A stretch of 61,115 nucleotides of DNA from the NCBI GenBank assembly GCA_947626795.1, contig CANQTH010000006.1, positions 1 through 61,115 of the forward strand. The letters run 5' to 3'. Shown one piece after another: positions 52,770-61,115 of this stretch. The notes beneath the pieces were generated by a model. The model searched no databases and was not told the origin of the DNA. It was given only the letters and a program-made list of their open reading frames with translations. The DNA is from an uncultured Lachnospiraceae bacterium. GTDB lineage: Bacteria > Bacillota > Clostridia > Lachnospirales > Lachnospiraceae. The position numbers were made by a program, and so were the translations under genes. How positions within the stretch are numbered: the stretch's first letter is position 1; each line of letters opens with the position of its first letter.

Positions 52770-54344
52770 TTACTTCCGGTTGCGGATCCGGTACTGGTTC
52801 GGCGTCATCTTGTGCATCTGCACGAACTTATTAATGAAATATTCCACCTTCCCAAAGCCCACTTCCTCGGCAATGGCATAGATCCGCATATCCGTTCCGA
52901 GCAGAAGCTCCTGCGCTTTCTCCAGGCGCAGGTTGTTCAAATAGTCCCGGAACACGATGCCGTACTTTTTCTTATAGAGCTGCCCCAAGTAAACATTGTT
53001 CACGTAAAACTGCTCGCCTAATGACTTTAAGCTCATCTTCTCTTTATAATGCGCCTTCACATAATCATCCACTTTGTCAAGGATATTCCGCGATTCCTGG
53101 ATGCGCACCTGTGCAAGATATCCTGCATAATCGGAGAAGAAGCCCGTGATCTCCTCCGTGCTTCCGCTAAGAGCCAGCTTATTAAAGGATTCTTTTCCAA
53201 TATATTGCAGGATTTCCTGCTGATTCGTCTCATCATCAAATTCCTGCACCATTTCCATTAAGCGGTACAAGATATGGTAGATGCTCGCGTTCACCATTTC
53301 GAGGTTCATGTCGCTGCTGCGGATCCGGTCGAATATGCGCCCCGCGCACGCCTCGATCCTGGCGGCGTCGTTTTCCTTGACCGCCTCCAAAAGCAGGCTC
53401 ACGTCCTCCTCGCGGATGCCCATGGACGGCTTCTTTTTCAGGATGTCCTCATAATTCCCCACATGGCTGCCGTCCTGCGCCAGCCCGTGGAAACAGCGCG
53501 CCACCCGGATGGAGTAGAACGACTTCGTCAGTTCCGCGAGCGACTGGACTTCCTGCCCGACATAGACCTGCACATGGTACGGGAAATGCTGCGTGACGCG
53601 CTTCTGCAGGTACTCTAAGTACCCCTCCTCGCCCGCGTATCCTTCTTTCGCATACAGCTCGCGCTCTGCCAAAAGCCCCACGCCGAAGATTTCCTCCTCC
53701 GCCTCGATCAGCGGCACGACGTGGTAGGCAAACTCTCCGACCAGGCTTTTCAAATACTGCGTCAGATCCAAAAGCTGCTCGTTCCGCCCGGCCTGGTCGA
53801 GAAGGGCAAATTCTTTCTGCCCCTTGTCAAACTCAAAGCTGACGAACTTCATCGCCCTGCCGTCCGGCAGCCGCTCCCGCACCTGCGCGAGGTTCGCCTC
53901 AGAAAATTTTCCGAGCAGGATCTGCGTCATATGGAAGTCGAACTTGTCCCGCTGGTCCTGCTGCTCCCTGCGGTAGTCCTGGTTGATCTTTTTTAAGATG
54001 CCGACCAGCTCTTCCCCCTGCACGGGCTTTAGCATATAGTCCGTCACATTCATCTGCAGCGCCTTCCTGGCATATTCAAAATCCGCGTACCCGGTCAGGA
54101 TCACGATCCGCACCGGGCGGCGCAGCTTCTCCTTCACATAGGCGATCAGCTCCATCCCGTTCATCCCCGGCATACGGATGTCCACGAACATCAGGTCAAT
54201 GTCCGTCTCCTCCAGGATCCGTACGGCGTCCAGCCCGTTTTCCGCTTCCGCCACGACCTGATAGCCGTATTTCTCCCAATCCACGAGCTGCCGTAAGCCC
54301 TGTCGGATAAACTGCTCGTCGTCTACCAGCAACACCTTTATCAT
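52770..54344 (-). CDS. YesN-type response regulator (REC-AraC)
   Basis: The protein begins with a receiver domain (VLLVDDEQFIRQGL, phosphoacceptor Asp55 in FVDIRMPG, and Lys in LKPVQGEEL). A central helical region of about 270 residues follows, then two AraC-type helix-turn-helix motifs (MSLKSLGEQFYVNNVYLGQLYKKKYG, YAIAEEVGFGKVEYFINKF). It pairs with the kinase upstream; its ATG overlaps the kinase stop (ATGA) and has AAAGGAGG upstream. Such regulators activate nearby sugar uptake and glycosidase genes. Likely targets are the solute-binding protein and the GH43 gene. Confidence 0.93.
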   Translation of the reverse strand: MIKVLLVDDEQFIRQGLRQLVDWEKYGYQVVAEAENGLDAVRILEETDIDLMFVDIRMPGMNGMELIAYVKEKLRRPVRIVILTGYADFEYARKALQMNVTDYMLKPVQGEELVGILKKINQDYRREQQDQRDKFDFHMTQILLGKFSEANLAQVRERLPDGRAMKFVSFEFDKGQKEFALLDQAGRNEQLLDLTQYLKSLVGEFAYHVVPLIEAEEEIFGVGLLAERELYAKEGYAGEEGYLEYLQKRVTQHFPYHVQVYVGQEVQSLAELTKSFYSIRVARCFHGLAQDGSHVGNYEDILKKKPSMGIREEDVSLLLEAVKENDAARIEACAGRIFDRIRSSDMNLEMVNASIYHILYRLMEMVQEFDDETNQQEILQYIGKESFNKLALSGSTEEITGFFSDYAGYLAQVRIQESRNILDKVDDYVKAHYKEKMSLKSLGEQFYVNNVYLGQLYKKKYGIVFRDYLNNLRLEKAQELLLGTDMRIYAIAEEVGFGKVEYFINKFVQMHKMTPNQYRIRNRK

Positions 54345-56140
54345 GCCGCGCCGCCTCCTTTCCCCGGCCCGTCCGCCGGATTCCTCTTCGGAAGGCGGAT
54401 GCACACTTCCGTCCCTTCCCGCACCGTGCTGTTGATGTCAACCTGCACGCCCTCTCCGTAATACTGGCGCATCCGGACGACCGTGTTGACGATCCCGATG
54501 CTCTTCTCCGTCTCACGGATATAGCCGATGTCCGCTTCCTGCACGCGCTTTTGGAGCGCCGCTAACTCCTCCGGCTCCATGCCGCTCCCCTGGTCCATGA
54601 TCTCAAAATACAGATACTCCTCGTCCTCCGACGCGATGACCGTGATCGAACCGCCCTCCATGCTCTTTTCGATCCCATGGACGCAGGCGTTCTCCACGAA
54701 CGTGATGACGATGAATTTCGGGATCAGCCGCTCCTTACATTCCTCCTGGACGTGCAGGTAAAATTCCAGCCGTTCCCCGAAACGGTACTGCTGGATCTCC
54801 AGGTACCGCCTCACATTGTCGCATTCCTCGGAAACCGTGACAAATTCCCGGTTCCACTGGATGTTCTTGCGCATCAGCACGGCGAAGCTCTCCAGGATCC
54901 GCGCCGTCTCCGTCTCCTGCTTCAAGATGCTGTGCATCCGGATGCTCTCCAACGCGTTGAAGATGAAATGCGGGTTCAACTGGCTCTGGAGCGCCTTCAG
55001 CTCCGCCTGCTTCTTCGCGATCTCCAGATTCTGCTCCCGCTCCTTGTTCTTAAAGACCACCTCGATCAATTCCTTGATCCGCAGCGCCATCCGGTTGTAG
55101 CTATAGATCATGCCGCCGATCTCGTCCTCCCCCTTTTCCCCGGGGATCGCCTCGTAGATCCCTTCCTTCATATGCCCCAGGTATTCCTGCGTCAGCGCCA
55201 CGCGGTCGTGCATGGAGTGGTAAAAGACGTAGACGAGGAGGCTCGGCAGCATCATGTTCACCAGGTAGAGGAACACCAGCGCCGGGGCCTGCCCCTTGAC
55301 CATGTCCCAGACGCTCGCTTTCTCCTGCGTCACGTAAAATGCCAGATCCTGCCCGTACAGGCTGACGCCGCGTTCCAAAGAACTCCCCTTTTCCCAATCC
55401 TCGCTCCGTCTCTGGAACTCCTTGCCCTTCCCGTCCCAGTCGCCCGTCGAGAACAGGACCGTGTCCCCGGCGCACAGCATCCCGTCCGCCTTGTCGCAAA
55501 TGAGCGAAATGCTCTCTAACAGCGAATCGTAATCCATTTCGAGCATGATGATGTTGCCTTCCCCGCAATAATCCAGCTCCTGGATCAGGACGATGCGCCG
55601 CCCCCTCGCGATGTAGCCGCCGGATTCCCTGCCGTCCTCATAATAGCTGTACAACAGGATGTTCCTGCCGCTCTCCCGGAACGCCCGGTACCAACTGCTG
55701 TCCTTCACCGCCGCCTCCCGGACAAAATACGTCCCGTTCACGATCGTGTCGTTCTGCGTGCAGATGACGATGCTGTAGGTGGACTGCGCCGTATAATAAT
55801 ACTGGATGATCTGGTCTTCCATCAACTGCACGTACGCCTCATAATAATCGGCCTCGCTCTCATAGCGCGTCTCCAAAAATTCCTGCAGGCGCGCGTTCCG
55901 GTTCAGGTAATCCGCGATGGATAGCTGCTTGCCCACATTATCCTTCAATTCGTATTCCAGCCTGTCCGCGATGTTCTCCAGATGCTGCTCCTGCTCCTTG
56001 TCCATCCCCTGCTTCATGCTCCAGAAAATGAACCCGTTCGTCGTGATCAGCGGGATCAGGACGCAGACGACGAACAGCGCCATGATCTTCTTCCCCAGGC
56101 TGATGTCGTTTGCTTTTTTTATGAAATGCCTTACTACCAT
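54341..56140 (-). CDS. YesM-type sensor histidine kinase
   Basis: From ATG 56140 (GGAAGGGGG upstream) the protein has TM1 (IMALFVVCVLIPLITTNGF), an extracellular sensor of about 220 residues, TM2 (ALVFLYLVNMMLPSLLVYVF), a HAMP-like linker and a His_kinase domain with phosphoacceptor His in LQSQLNPHFIFNALESI. The ATPase part has VENACVHGIEKS and DQGSGM. It senses an extracellular sugar-related signal, probably with the adjacent solute-binding protein, and phosphorylates the YesN partner. The gap 56141-56355 upstream holds GC-rich short repeats but no gene. Confidence 0.93.
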   Translation of the reverse strand: MVVRHFIKKANDISLGKKIMALFVVCVLIPLITTNGFIFWSMKQGMDKEQEQHLENIADRLEYELKDNVGKQLSIADYLNRNARLQEFLETRYESEADYYEAYVQLMEDQIIQYYYTAQSTYSIVICTQNDTIVNGTYFVREAAVKDSSWYRAFRESGRNILLYSYYEDGRESGGYIARGRRIVLIQELDYCGEGNIIMLEMDYDSLLESISLICDKADGMLCAGDTVLFSTGDWDGKGKEFQRRSEDWEKGSSLERGVSLYGQDLAFYVTQEKASVWDMVKGQAPALVFLYLVNMMLPSLLVYVFYHSMHDRVALTQEYLGHMKEGIYEAIPGEKGEDEIGGMIYSYNRMALRIKELIEVVFKNKEREQNLEIAKKQAELKALQSQLNPHFIFNALESIRMHSILKQETETARILESFAVLMRKNIQWNREFVTVSEECDNVRRYLEIQQYRFGERLEFYLHVQEECKERLIPKFIVITFVENACVHGIEKSMEGGSITVIASEDEEYLYFEIMDQGSGMEPEELAALQKRVQEADIGYIRETEKSIGIVNTVVRMRQYYGEGVQVDINSTVREGTEVCIRLPKRNPADGPGKGGGAA

Positions 56141-56355
56141 GGCCGCGCCCCCTTCCTTTTCAATCCTACAGGCGTCTGCAAGGCTTCGCGCCGTAACAGC
56201 CCGGTTTCCGGTTTCCCTGTCACGGGCCTTTCGGCAGGCGCAAAGCCCCGCGCCAAACGGCTGCTTCCCGCAGCCTTGCAGGCGTCCATGGGATTGCCCT
56301 CCTCTGATCATAGCATAAATCCCGCTCCTGCGGCATCCCTTTGCCGGAAGTAAGA

Positions 56356-56386
56356 CAGCCACCTGCGCGAAGCACGCAGGTGGCTG
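56356..56386 (-). terminator. Strong hairpin after the GH43 gene
   Basis: A perfect 12-bp stem (CAGCCACCTGCG/CGCAGGTGGCTG) with a 7-base loop lies 14 bases past the GH43 stop. On the minus strand it is followed by TCTTACTTCC, a weak T-tract. Confidence 0.7.
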
Positions 56387-56399
56387 CAGTGAGTGAAGA

Positions 56400-59300
56400 T
56401 TATTTCATTTTAAAGTTTTTTGTCTTCGCTTTCTTCAACAGCTTCTTGTAGTAAGCCTTCTTAGACTTCTTCGCTACTGAGAAAGATGCGTTCTTCTTGA
56501 TGGACTTAAACGCGTTCTTGCCAATGGATTTCAACGCCGTGCCGGAGAATTTCACTTTCGCGAGCTTCTTCGCGCCACTGAATGCCTCCACCCCAATGGA
56601 CTTCACGTTCTTGCCGATCGTAGCGCTCTTCAGCTTGCTCTGGCCCTTGAACGCCTTCTTATTGACCGCCGTCACCTTAAACGTCATGCCGTTGTACTTC
56701 ACGGTCGCCGGAACGGTAACGGACGTAAGTTTCCCGGAAGCCCCTGTCACTGCCACTTCTTTTGCGGATACGCCGCACTTCGTGACCGTGTATTTCAGCT
56801 TCTTGGAAGTGAACGCTTTCTTCATATTGAATTTCGCGCTCTTGTTGATTCCCTTAAACGCATCCGCCGCGATCTTCTTCACATTCGTGCCCTTGAAGGT
56901 GATCTTCTTCAGCTTGGACGCATTGTAGAATGCCTTGCTCCCGATCGTGGTGACGTTCTTTCCGATCACTACGCTCGTCAGTTTCTTCTGGTTCGCAAAC
57001 GCGTTCGCCGCGATCTCCGTTACCTTGAATGTCTCGCCCTTGTATGTGATGGTATCCGGAACGGTCGCCGACGCAAGCTGCTTCGTGCTTCCGGTGAAGG
57101 CCACGGTCTTGCTGGATCCGCTTACTGCCGTCACCTTATACTCAAAGCCTTCTTTTGTCGTGACTTTCTCATTGACCGCCGGCTTGTCGCCAGTCGATGG
57201 GGTATCCGGCTTCGCCGTGTTCTGCGCTGCCTTCACAGCGGCATCCAGCTTCGCCAGCGCCTCGTCGATCTCCGCCTGCGTTGCGCCTTCTTTGTTCAGG
57301 ACTGCCTTCGCTTCCTCGATCGCTGCCTGCAGCTTCGCTTTCTCAGCAGCCGGCAAGCCCGCCAGCAGCTTCTCAGCATCCGTCACTTTGCTGGTCAGGG
57401 AATCCTTGACCGTCGCTTTCTCCGTGAACTTGAAGTAGTCCACGTTCATGATGCTTTCGCCCGTACCCTTGAATACCAGGAATACGTTCTTCGTCTCGTT
57501 CACGTTGTCCACGTCCGCGCTTACCAACTGGTACTTCGTGTCGCTTCCGGTCGCCGGAACGTCTACCGTGCCGATCAATGTCCCTTCCGGGCTGTCTAAA
57601 CGCACTTCGATCTTGCCGCCGTTCGCGGACGCCGCGTATACGTCGATCGACTTCGCGCCGTTGCCCTTGAAGTTCATCTGAGCCACGGAGGTCCAGTCGC
57701 CGTCCTGCAGGTCGGTCAGGGCCATGTTGTACTCCTCGTACAGATCCCCTTTCTCTGCGCACGGAGTCACCTGAATGCCTGCGTTCCATGCGATCGTCTC
57801 AGCTTCGATCCTGTTGTACGGATCTACTTCATGAAGCTGCGGGATGCCCTGGTATGTCCCCTTGATCGGCTTGATCGTGCCGTCTTTGTTCATCTCAATG
57901 TTGTCAATATGCGTGGAGCGGTACCCCTTCTGGATGCCAAGCGCCTTGGAAACCGTCTGCGCATGGTAGATGAAGTAGCTCTTCCCTTCAAATACGAAGG
58001 TCGCATGGTGGTTGTTTCCGCCTGTGCCGAACCATACGGACGGATTCGAGAACACTTCCCCGCCATAGGTGAACGGCCCCATCGGGTTGTCGCTTACCAT
58101 GTAGCAGATCGTGCCGTATCCAGGCCCGTTGTCGCCATGCGGCGCGGTAAAGTTCGAGCAGTAGGAATAATAATACTTCCCGTTGTACTTAAAGATGCCG
58201 CTGTCCTCAAACATCGCCGGAGCGTCAATCTCATAAGCCTTGTTGTCCTTAATGTGCACCATGTCGTCGGTGAGCTGCGCCACCCTTGCGGTCTTCGGAT
58301 TGATCTGCTGCCCTTCCGGAACGCCGCCGCCGAAGTAAATGTACCCTGTCCCGTCGTCGTCCACTAAGACTGCCGGGTCGAAGCACCATACGACGCCCTG
58401 CACTTCCGGATACCCGTAGGTCAGGAGAGCCTTTCCGTTCGGGTCTGTCCACGGCCCTAACGGGCTGTCGCCTTCCAGCACGCCGATGCCGGATCCGCCG
58501 TTCGCAAAGTACAGGAAGAATTTCTCCTTGCCGTCGATCGTCTTATGCGCGATCGCCGGAGCCCAGGAATTGGTCGCCCACTTCGCCGCGCCGTTCGGCC
58601 CTGCGACTGCGATCTCGCCGTGGTCTGTCCAGTTCATCAAGTCGGAAGAGGATACCACGCGCAATGTGTTGATATAGCTAAAGTCGTTGTCTACTACGTT
58701 CCCGTTCGCATCATACTGATATGCGTCCGCCGTCATGTATACGTAAACCCTGCCGTTGTATTCCATCGCGTACGGGTCTGCGCCGAAGGACTGTGTCACG
58801 ATCGGGTTGCCGTAGCCTAACTTCTTCGCGAGCGCCTTCGTATCCAGATATTTCAGCTTCATGGATGCGCTGCAGCCGTCTACGTTGTACTCCGTATCGC
58901 TGTCAACCTTCACATAGTCTGCTTTCATCTCTACGGTCTTGTCTTCATCCGCATAATTCTTCAGTTCCAGCTTGATGGTCGCGAACAATTTATCCGCCGC
59001 CTTGAACGCCACGTCTTTCCCTGTTACGGAAAGGGTCAGCCGCCCGTTCTTGTACGTATAGGACGCATCGCCCGTGATCGCCGCCGTGTTGAATACGACG
59101 TCCGTCACCTTCATGATATCCGGCACGGAAATGGATGCCTTCAAGCTGGTGTGGCCGCCTGCCGCCAGCTCGTCTAAGCTGAGCTTCGCCTCGCATGTGC
59201 TGCCGATCACGCCGCTTACTTCCTCGGTCGCCGTCATCGTCGCTTTCAGGTCTGCCTGCTGGCTCTCGCCGCCTGTCAGCTTATCGGATACGCGGAAGTA

Positions 59301-61115
59301 GTCAAAGTCTACAAATCCGCCTGTCTTCTTGGTCGCGTAGTTGAACAGCGCGAACCTGCTGCCCATGAAATGAACAAGCTCATAGCTCAACTGCAGCGCA
59401 TTGCCTGCCTGCGTCCACTTCACGCCGTCTGTGCTGTAGTAGAACGTCACGGTGTCTTTGCCCTTGCCGTCCGCGTCGCCCGCGAAGTTGAAGTCTTCCT
59501 TCAGATAGATCGTCGTCGTGCTGCAATCCGCGATCTCCGTCTCCTTCGGGTCGTCTTTCTGCGCGTTGCTGTTGTTCGTCGCGTCCACAAGCACGATCTT
59601 CGCCTTATCCCCATCCTTCTTTACCGCGATGTAGCCGTAGTTATAGGAAAGGGAAGCAAGCCCTGCGACGTCTCCGTTCTGCATATTGGAGATATCCATC
59701 TTCACCTTGCCGGAGCAGGTCGGCCCGTATGTCCTCTGGGTCAGCGTGTTCCTTGCGTTCATCAGGCTGCTTGCCTTATGTCCGGCCGTCAGCCTTAACC
59801 AGCCGTTGCGCTCCGTCAAGGACCAGTTGTTGTTGTCCGGGTTGTGGTTCCACTGCCATACCAGGTCAAGGTTGGAGCCGTTGTAGTCGTTCTCGCCAGC
59901 CTGTACCGGCTCTTTCTCATTTACTTTCTCTTCCATGGACACCGCGTCTACGTAGAAGTCCATCAGGTCGTCGGTCTTGCTCGGCGTCTGCACCCACGGA
60001 GTCTCGAAGAACAGGTAGTTCTGATCCGTGATCGCGTCGTCCGGCATCGTCCATTTTACTTCCAGCTTCGTCCATTCGCCCTTCTTCGCCGATACGCTGC
60101 CTAATACGGTGCGGTACGTGTAATCCGGGCCGTTCTGGATCGTCATGTTGAATGTCTTCTGATCCGGGCCGTCATTGTATTTTACCCAAGATGTGATCGT
60201 ATAGGTGTTGCCTGTCGTCAGCATGTTGCTCAGGTCGCAAAGCGGCCCCTGCCCGCATACGGTACGCTCTGTCGTCACGATACTCTGCGCGCCGTCGTAA
60301 TGCTCTTCCGTGGAAACGTCAACCTTCGCTCCTTCATTCCCGCTCCAGTTCTCGGTCCCGTTCTCAAAAGAGCCGTTCTTGATCATGTTGTCAGACGGGG
60401 TCGTCAGGGTAACGTCGTCCAAAAGGAAGCCTGTCAGCGTCCCGTTCGTATGGATGTAAAGCTCCTGCTCCGCCGTGTCGGACTCAGACGTCGTATATGA
60501 GCCTTTCAGCTCCGTCCACTCGCCCTTCTTCACGCCGCCCGCAAATGCAAGCCGCTTGTAGGACTGTCCGGATTCCTCCGTGCCTTTCAGCGTAGCCTCA
60601 AAATCTTCCGTAGCTTTCTCGCCCTCGTCAAATTTCACCCATGCCGACAGCGTATAAGTCTTGTTCGGCTTTACCTGCAGGCGGTAGCCCGCGCCGTTCC
60701 AATCTGACGTACGGTCGGAAACCTTTATGCAGTTGTCGTTGTCGCGCCCTACGCCTTCCGCAATTTCCATCTTGAGCTGGTTGTCGCCGAAGTTGTACCA
60801 GCCGCCCTTGTTGTCGTTCGTAAGATCCTTGAAGGATCCGCCCGGGATCAGCTCGATCACGTCGCCTGCCGCCGGCGTGTCTCCGCCCGGTGTGTCGCCG
60901 CCCGGCTCATCGCCGCCCGGCTCTGTGGTCTTTTCGCAGGTAATCGAGATATCATCCAGGAAGTAGTCCATCAAATGCTCTTCCGGCTTAGCCTCAATAT
61001 CTTCCGTGCTTGCCCAGCCGCTTTCGATGAACATCAGGTTCTGGGAGCCGTCAAACGGCTTGCCCTGGTCTGAATCGCCCGGCGTATACGTAGCCGTGAA
61101 CTCTACCCACTTATC
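56400..61115 (-). CDS. Secreted multidomain GH43 arabinosidase-type enzyme with BspA-like repeats (5' end outside window)
   Basis: The frame is open to the window edge, so the start is missing. Going from the N-terminal side: at least three CBM4/9-like modules (about 61.1-59.9 kb, repeated WTELKGSYT and FLLDDVTL patterns), a GH43 C2-like beta-sandwich (59.9-59.3 kb), a cohesin-like domain (59.26-58.84 kb), the GH43 five-bladed catalytic domain (58.8-57.8 kb; base Asp in GADPYAMEYNG, Asp in FDPAVLVDDDGTGY, Glu in MFEDSGIFKYNG), a CBM6-like module (57.8-57.43 kb), a FIVAR helical domain and LRR_5 BspA-like repeats to the Lys-rich end. No sortase motif is present. It probably cleaves arabinose or xylose side chains from plant polysaccharides outside the cell. 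Confidence 0.9.
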   Translation of the reverse strand, partial: DKWVEFTATYTPGDSDQGKPFDGSQNLMFIESGWASTEDIEAKPEEHLMDYFLDDISITCEKTTEPGGDEPGGDTPGGDTPAAGDVIELIPGGSFKDLTNDNKGGWYNFGDNQLKMEIAEGVGRDNDNCIKVSDRTSDWNGAGYRLQVKPNKTYTLSAWVKFDEGEKATEDFEATLKGTEESGQSYKRLAFAGGVKKGEWTELKGSYTTSESDTAEQELYIHTNGTLTGFLLDDVTLTTPSDNMIKNGSFENGTENWSGNEGAKVDVSTEEHYDGAQSIVTTERTVCGQGPLCDLSNMLTTGNTYTITSWVKYNDGPDQKTFNMTIQNGPDYTYRTVLGSVSAKKGEWTKLEVKWTMPDDAITDQNYLFFETPWVQTPSKTDDLMDFYVDAVSMEEKVNEKEPVQAGENDYNGSNLDLVWQWNHNPDNNNWSLTERNGWLRLTAGHKASSLMNARNTLTQRTYGPTCSGKVKMDISNMQNGDVAGLASLSYNYGYIAVKKDGDKAKIVLVDATNNSNAQKDDPKETEIADCSTTTIYLKEDFNFAGDADGKGKDTVTFYYSTDGVKWTQAGNALQLSYELVHFMGSRFALFNYATKKTGGFVDFDYFRVSDKLTGGESQQADLKATMTATEEVSGVIGSTCEAKLSLDELAAGGHTSLKASISVPDIMKVTDVVFNTAAITGDASYTYKNGRLTLSVTGKDVAFKAADKLFATIKLELKNYADEDKTVEMKADYVKVDSDTEYNVDGCSASMKLKYLDTKALAKKLGYGNPIVTQSFGADPYAMEYNGRVYVYMTADAYQYDANGNVVDNDFSYINTLRVVSSSDLMNWTDHGEIAVAGPNGAAKWATNSWAPAIAHKTIDGKEKFFLYFANGGSGIGVLEGDSPLGPWTDPNGKALLTYGYPEVQGVVWCFDPAVLVDDDGTGYIYFGGGVPEGQQINPKTARVAQLTDDMVHIKDNKAYEIDAPAMFEDSGIFKYNGKYYYSYCSNFTAPHGDNGPGYGTICYMVSDNPMGPFTYGGEVFSNPSVWFGTGGNNHHATFVFEGKSYFIYHAQTVSKALGIQKGYRSTHIDNIEMNKDGTIKPIKGTYQGIPQLHEVDPYNRIEAETIAWNAGIQVTPCAEKGDLYEEYNMALTDLQDGDWTSVAQMNFKGNGAKSIDVYAASANGGKIEVRLDSPEGTLIGTVDVPATGSDTKYQLVSADVDNVNETKNVFLVFKGTGESIMNVDYFKFTEKATVKDSLTSKVTDAEKLLAGLPAAEKAKLQAAIEEAKAVLNKEGATQAEIDEALAKLDAAVKAAQNTAKPDTPSTGDKPAVNEKVTTKEGFEYKVTAVSGSSKTVAFTGSTKQLASATVPDTITYKGETFKVTEIAANAFANQKKLTSVVIGKNVTTIGSKAFYNASKLKKITFKGTNVKKIAADAFKGINKSAKFNMKKAFTSKKLKYTVTKCGVSAKEVAVTGASGKLTSVTVPATVKYNGMTFKVTAVNKKAFKGQSKLKSATIGKNVKSIGVEAFSGAKKLAKVKFSGTALKSIGKNAFKSIKKNASFSVAKKSKKAYYKKLLKKAKTKNFKMK

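Overview
The window looks like chromosome of a Gram-positive, anaerobic gut-type Firmicute, most likely Lachnospiraceae. The clues are AGGAGG-type ribosome binding sites, a YesM/YesN two-component pair beside a large solute-binding protein and a secreted GH43 enzyme with a BspA-like leucine-rich tail, a Crp/Fnr regulator divergent from a ferredoxin-like protein, FIST sensors, and many c-di-GMP proteins. No rRNA, intact tRNA or CRISPR array was seen. Most genes lie on the minus strand. The bulk is GC-rich, but about 27.0-44.7 kb is visibly AT-rich and is an acquired defence island.

Region 1 (0-7.4 kb): a minus-strand operon reading FkbM-type methyltransferase, polysaccharide deacetylase, acyl carrier protein, AMP-forming ligase, iron alcohol dehydrogenase, a fused LuxE-LuxC acid/acyl reductase, and a remnant of a VOC protein. 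Together they could load an acid on a carrier and reduce it to an aldehyde or alcohol, perhaps for a surface glycan; the product is unknown. Region 2 (7.6-12 kb): a small metal-linked operon (HMA protein, DUF2325) with two DtxR-like boxes, a decayed type I toxin locus, an Uma2 protein, a fructokinase and an apparently autoregulated Crp/Fnr gene. Region 3 (12-24 kb): ferredoxin-like protein, GH13 amylase, corrinoid-adenosyltransferase-like protein, SSB-like protein, cyclophilin, a soluble FIST-MCP-PAS signalling operon, an envelope operon (GT2-GtrA, phosphodiester glycosidase, small membrane protein) and an orphan TadZ/MinD-like protein without the usual P-loop lysine. Two tiny membrane-protein genes, one frameshifted, and a membrane EAL protein follow.

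Region 4 (27-44.6 kb): a complete type I BREX operon (XRE regulator, brxA, brxB, brxC, pglX, pglZ, brxL). Between pglX and pglZ lie a Septu-like ptuA-ptuB pair and a separate AAA ATPase. These two cargoes are bracketed by divergent copies of the pglX 3' end and by an exact 136-bp copy of the pglZ 5' end, a record of repeated cassette exchange at one slot. A broken Abi_2 gene with an AbiF-like RNA leader sits at the left edge.

Region 5 (44.7-50.9 kb): one subtilisin-like (S8) protease gene has been split into an N-terminal and a C-terminal part, 4 kb apart in the same orientation. Between them lie a diguanylate cyclase/EAL pair and two direct copies of a dispersed repeat. Region 6 (50.9-61.1 kb): a solute-binding protein, YesN, YesM and a 5'-truncated (window edge) GH43 arabinosidase-type enzyme, which together look like a plant-polysaccharide sensing and degradation locus. 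Dispersed and tandem intergenic repeats are frequent throughout the GC-rich part.
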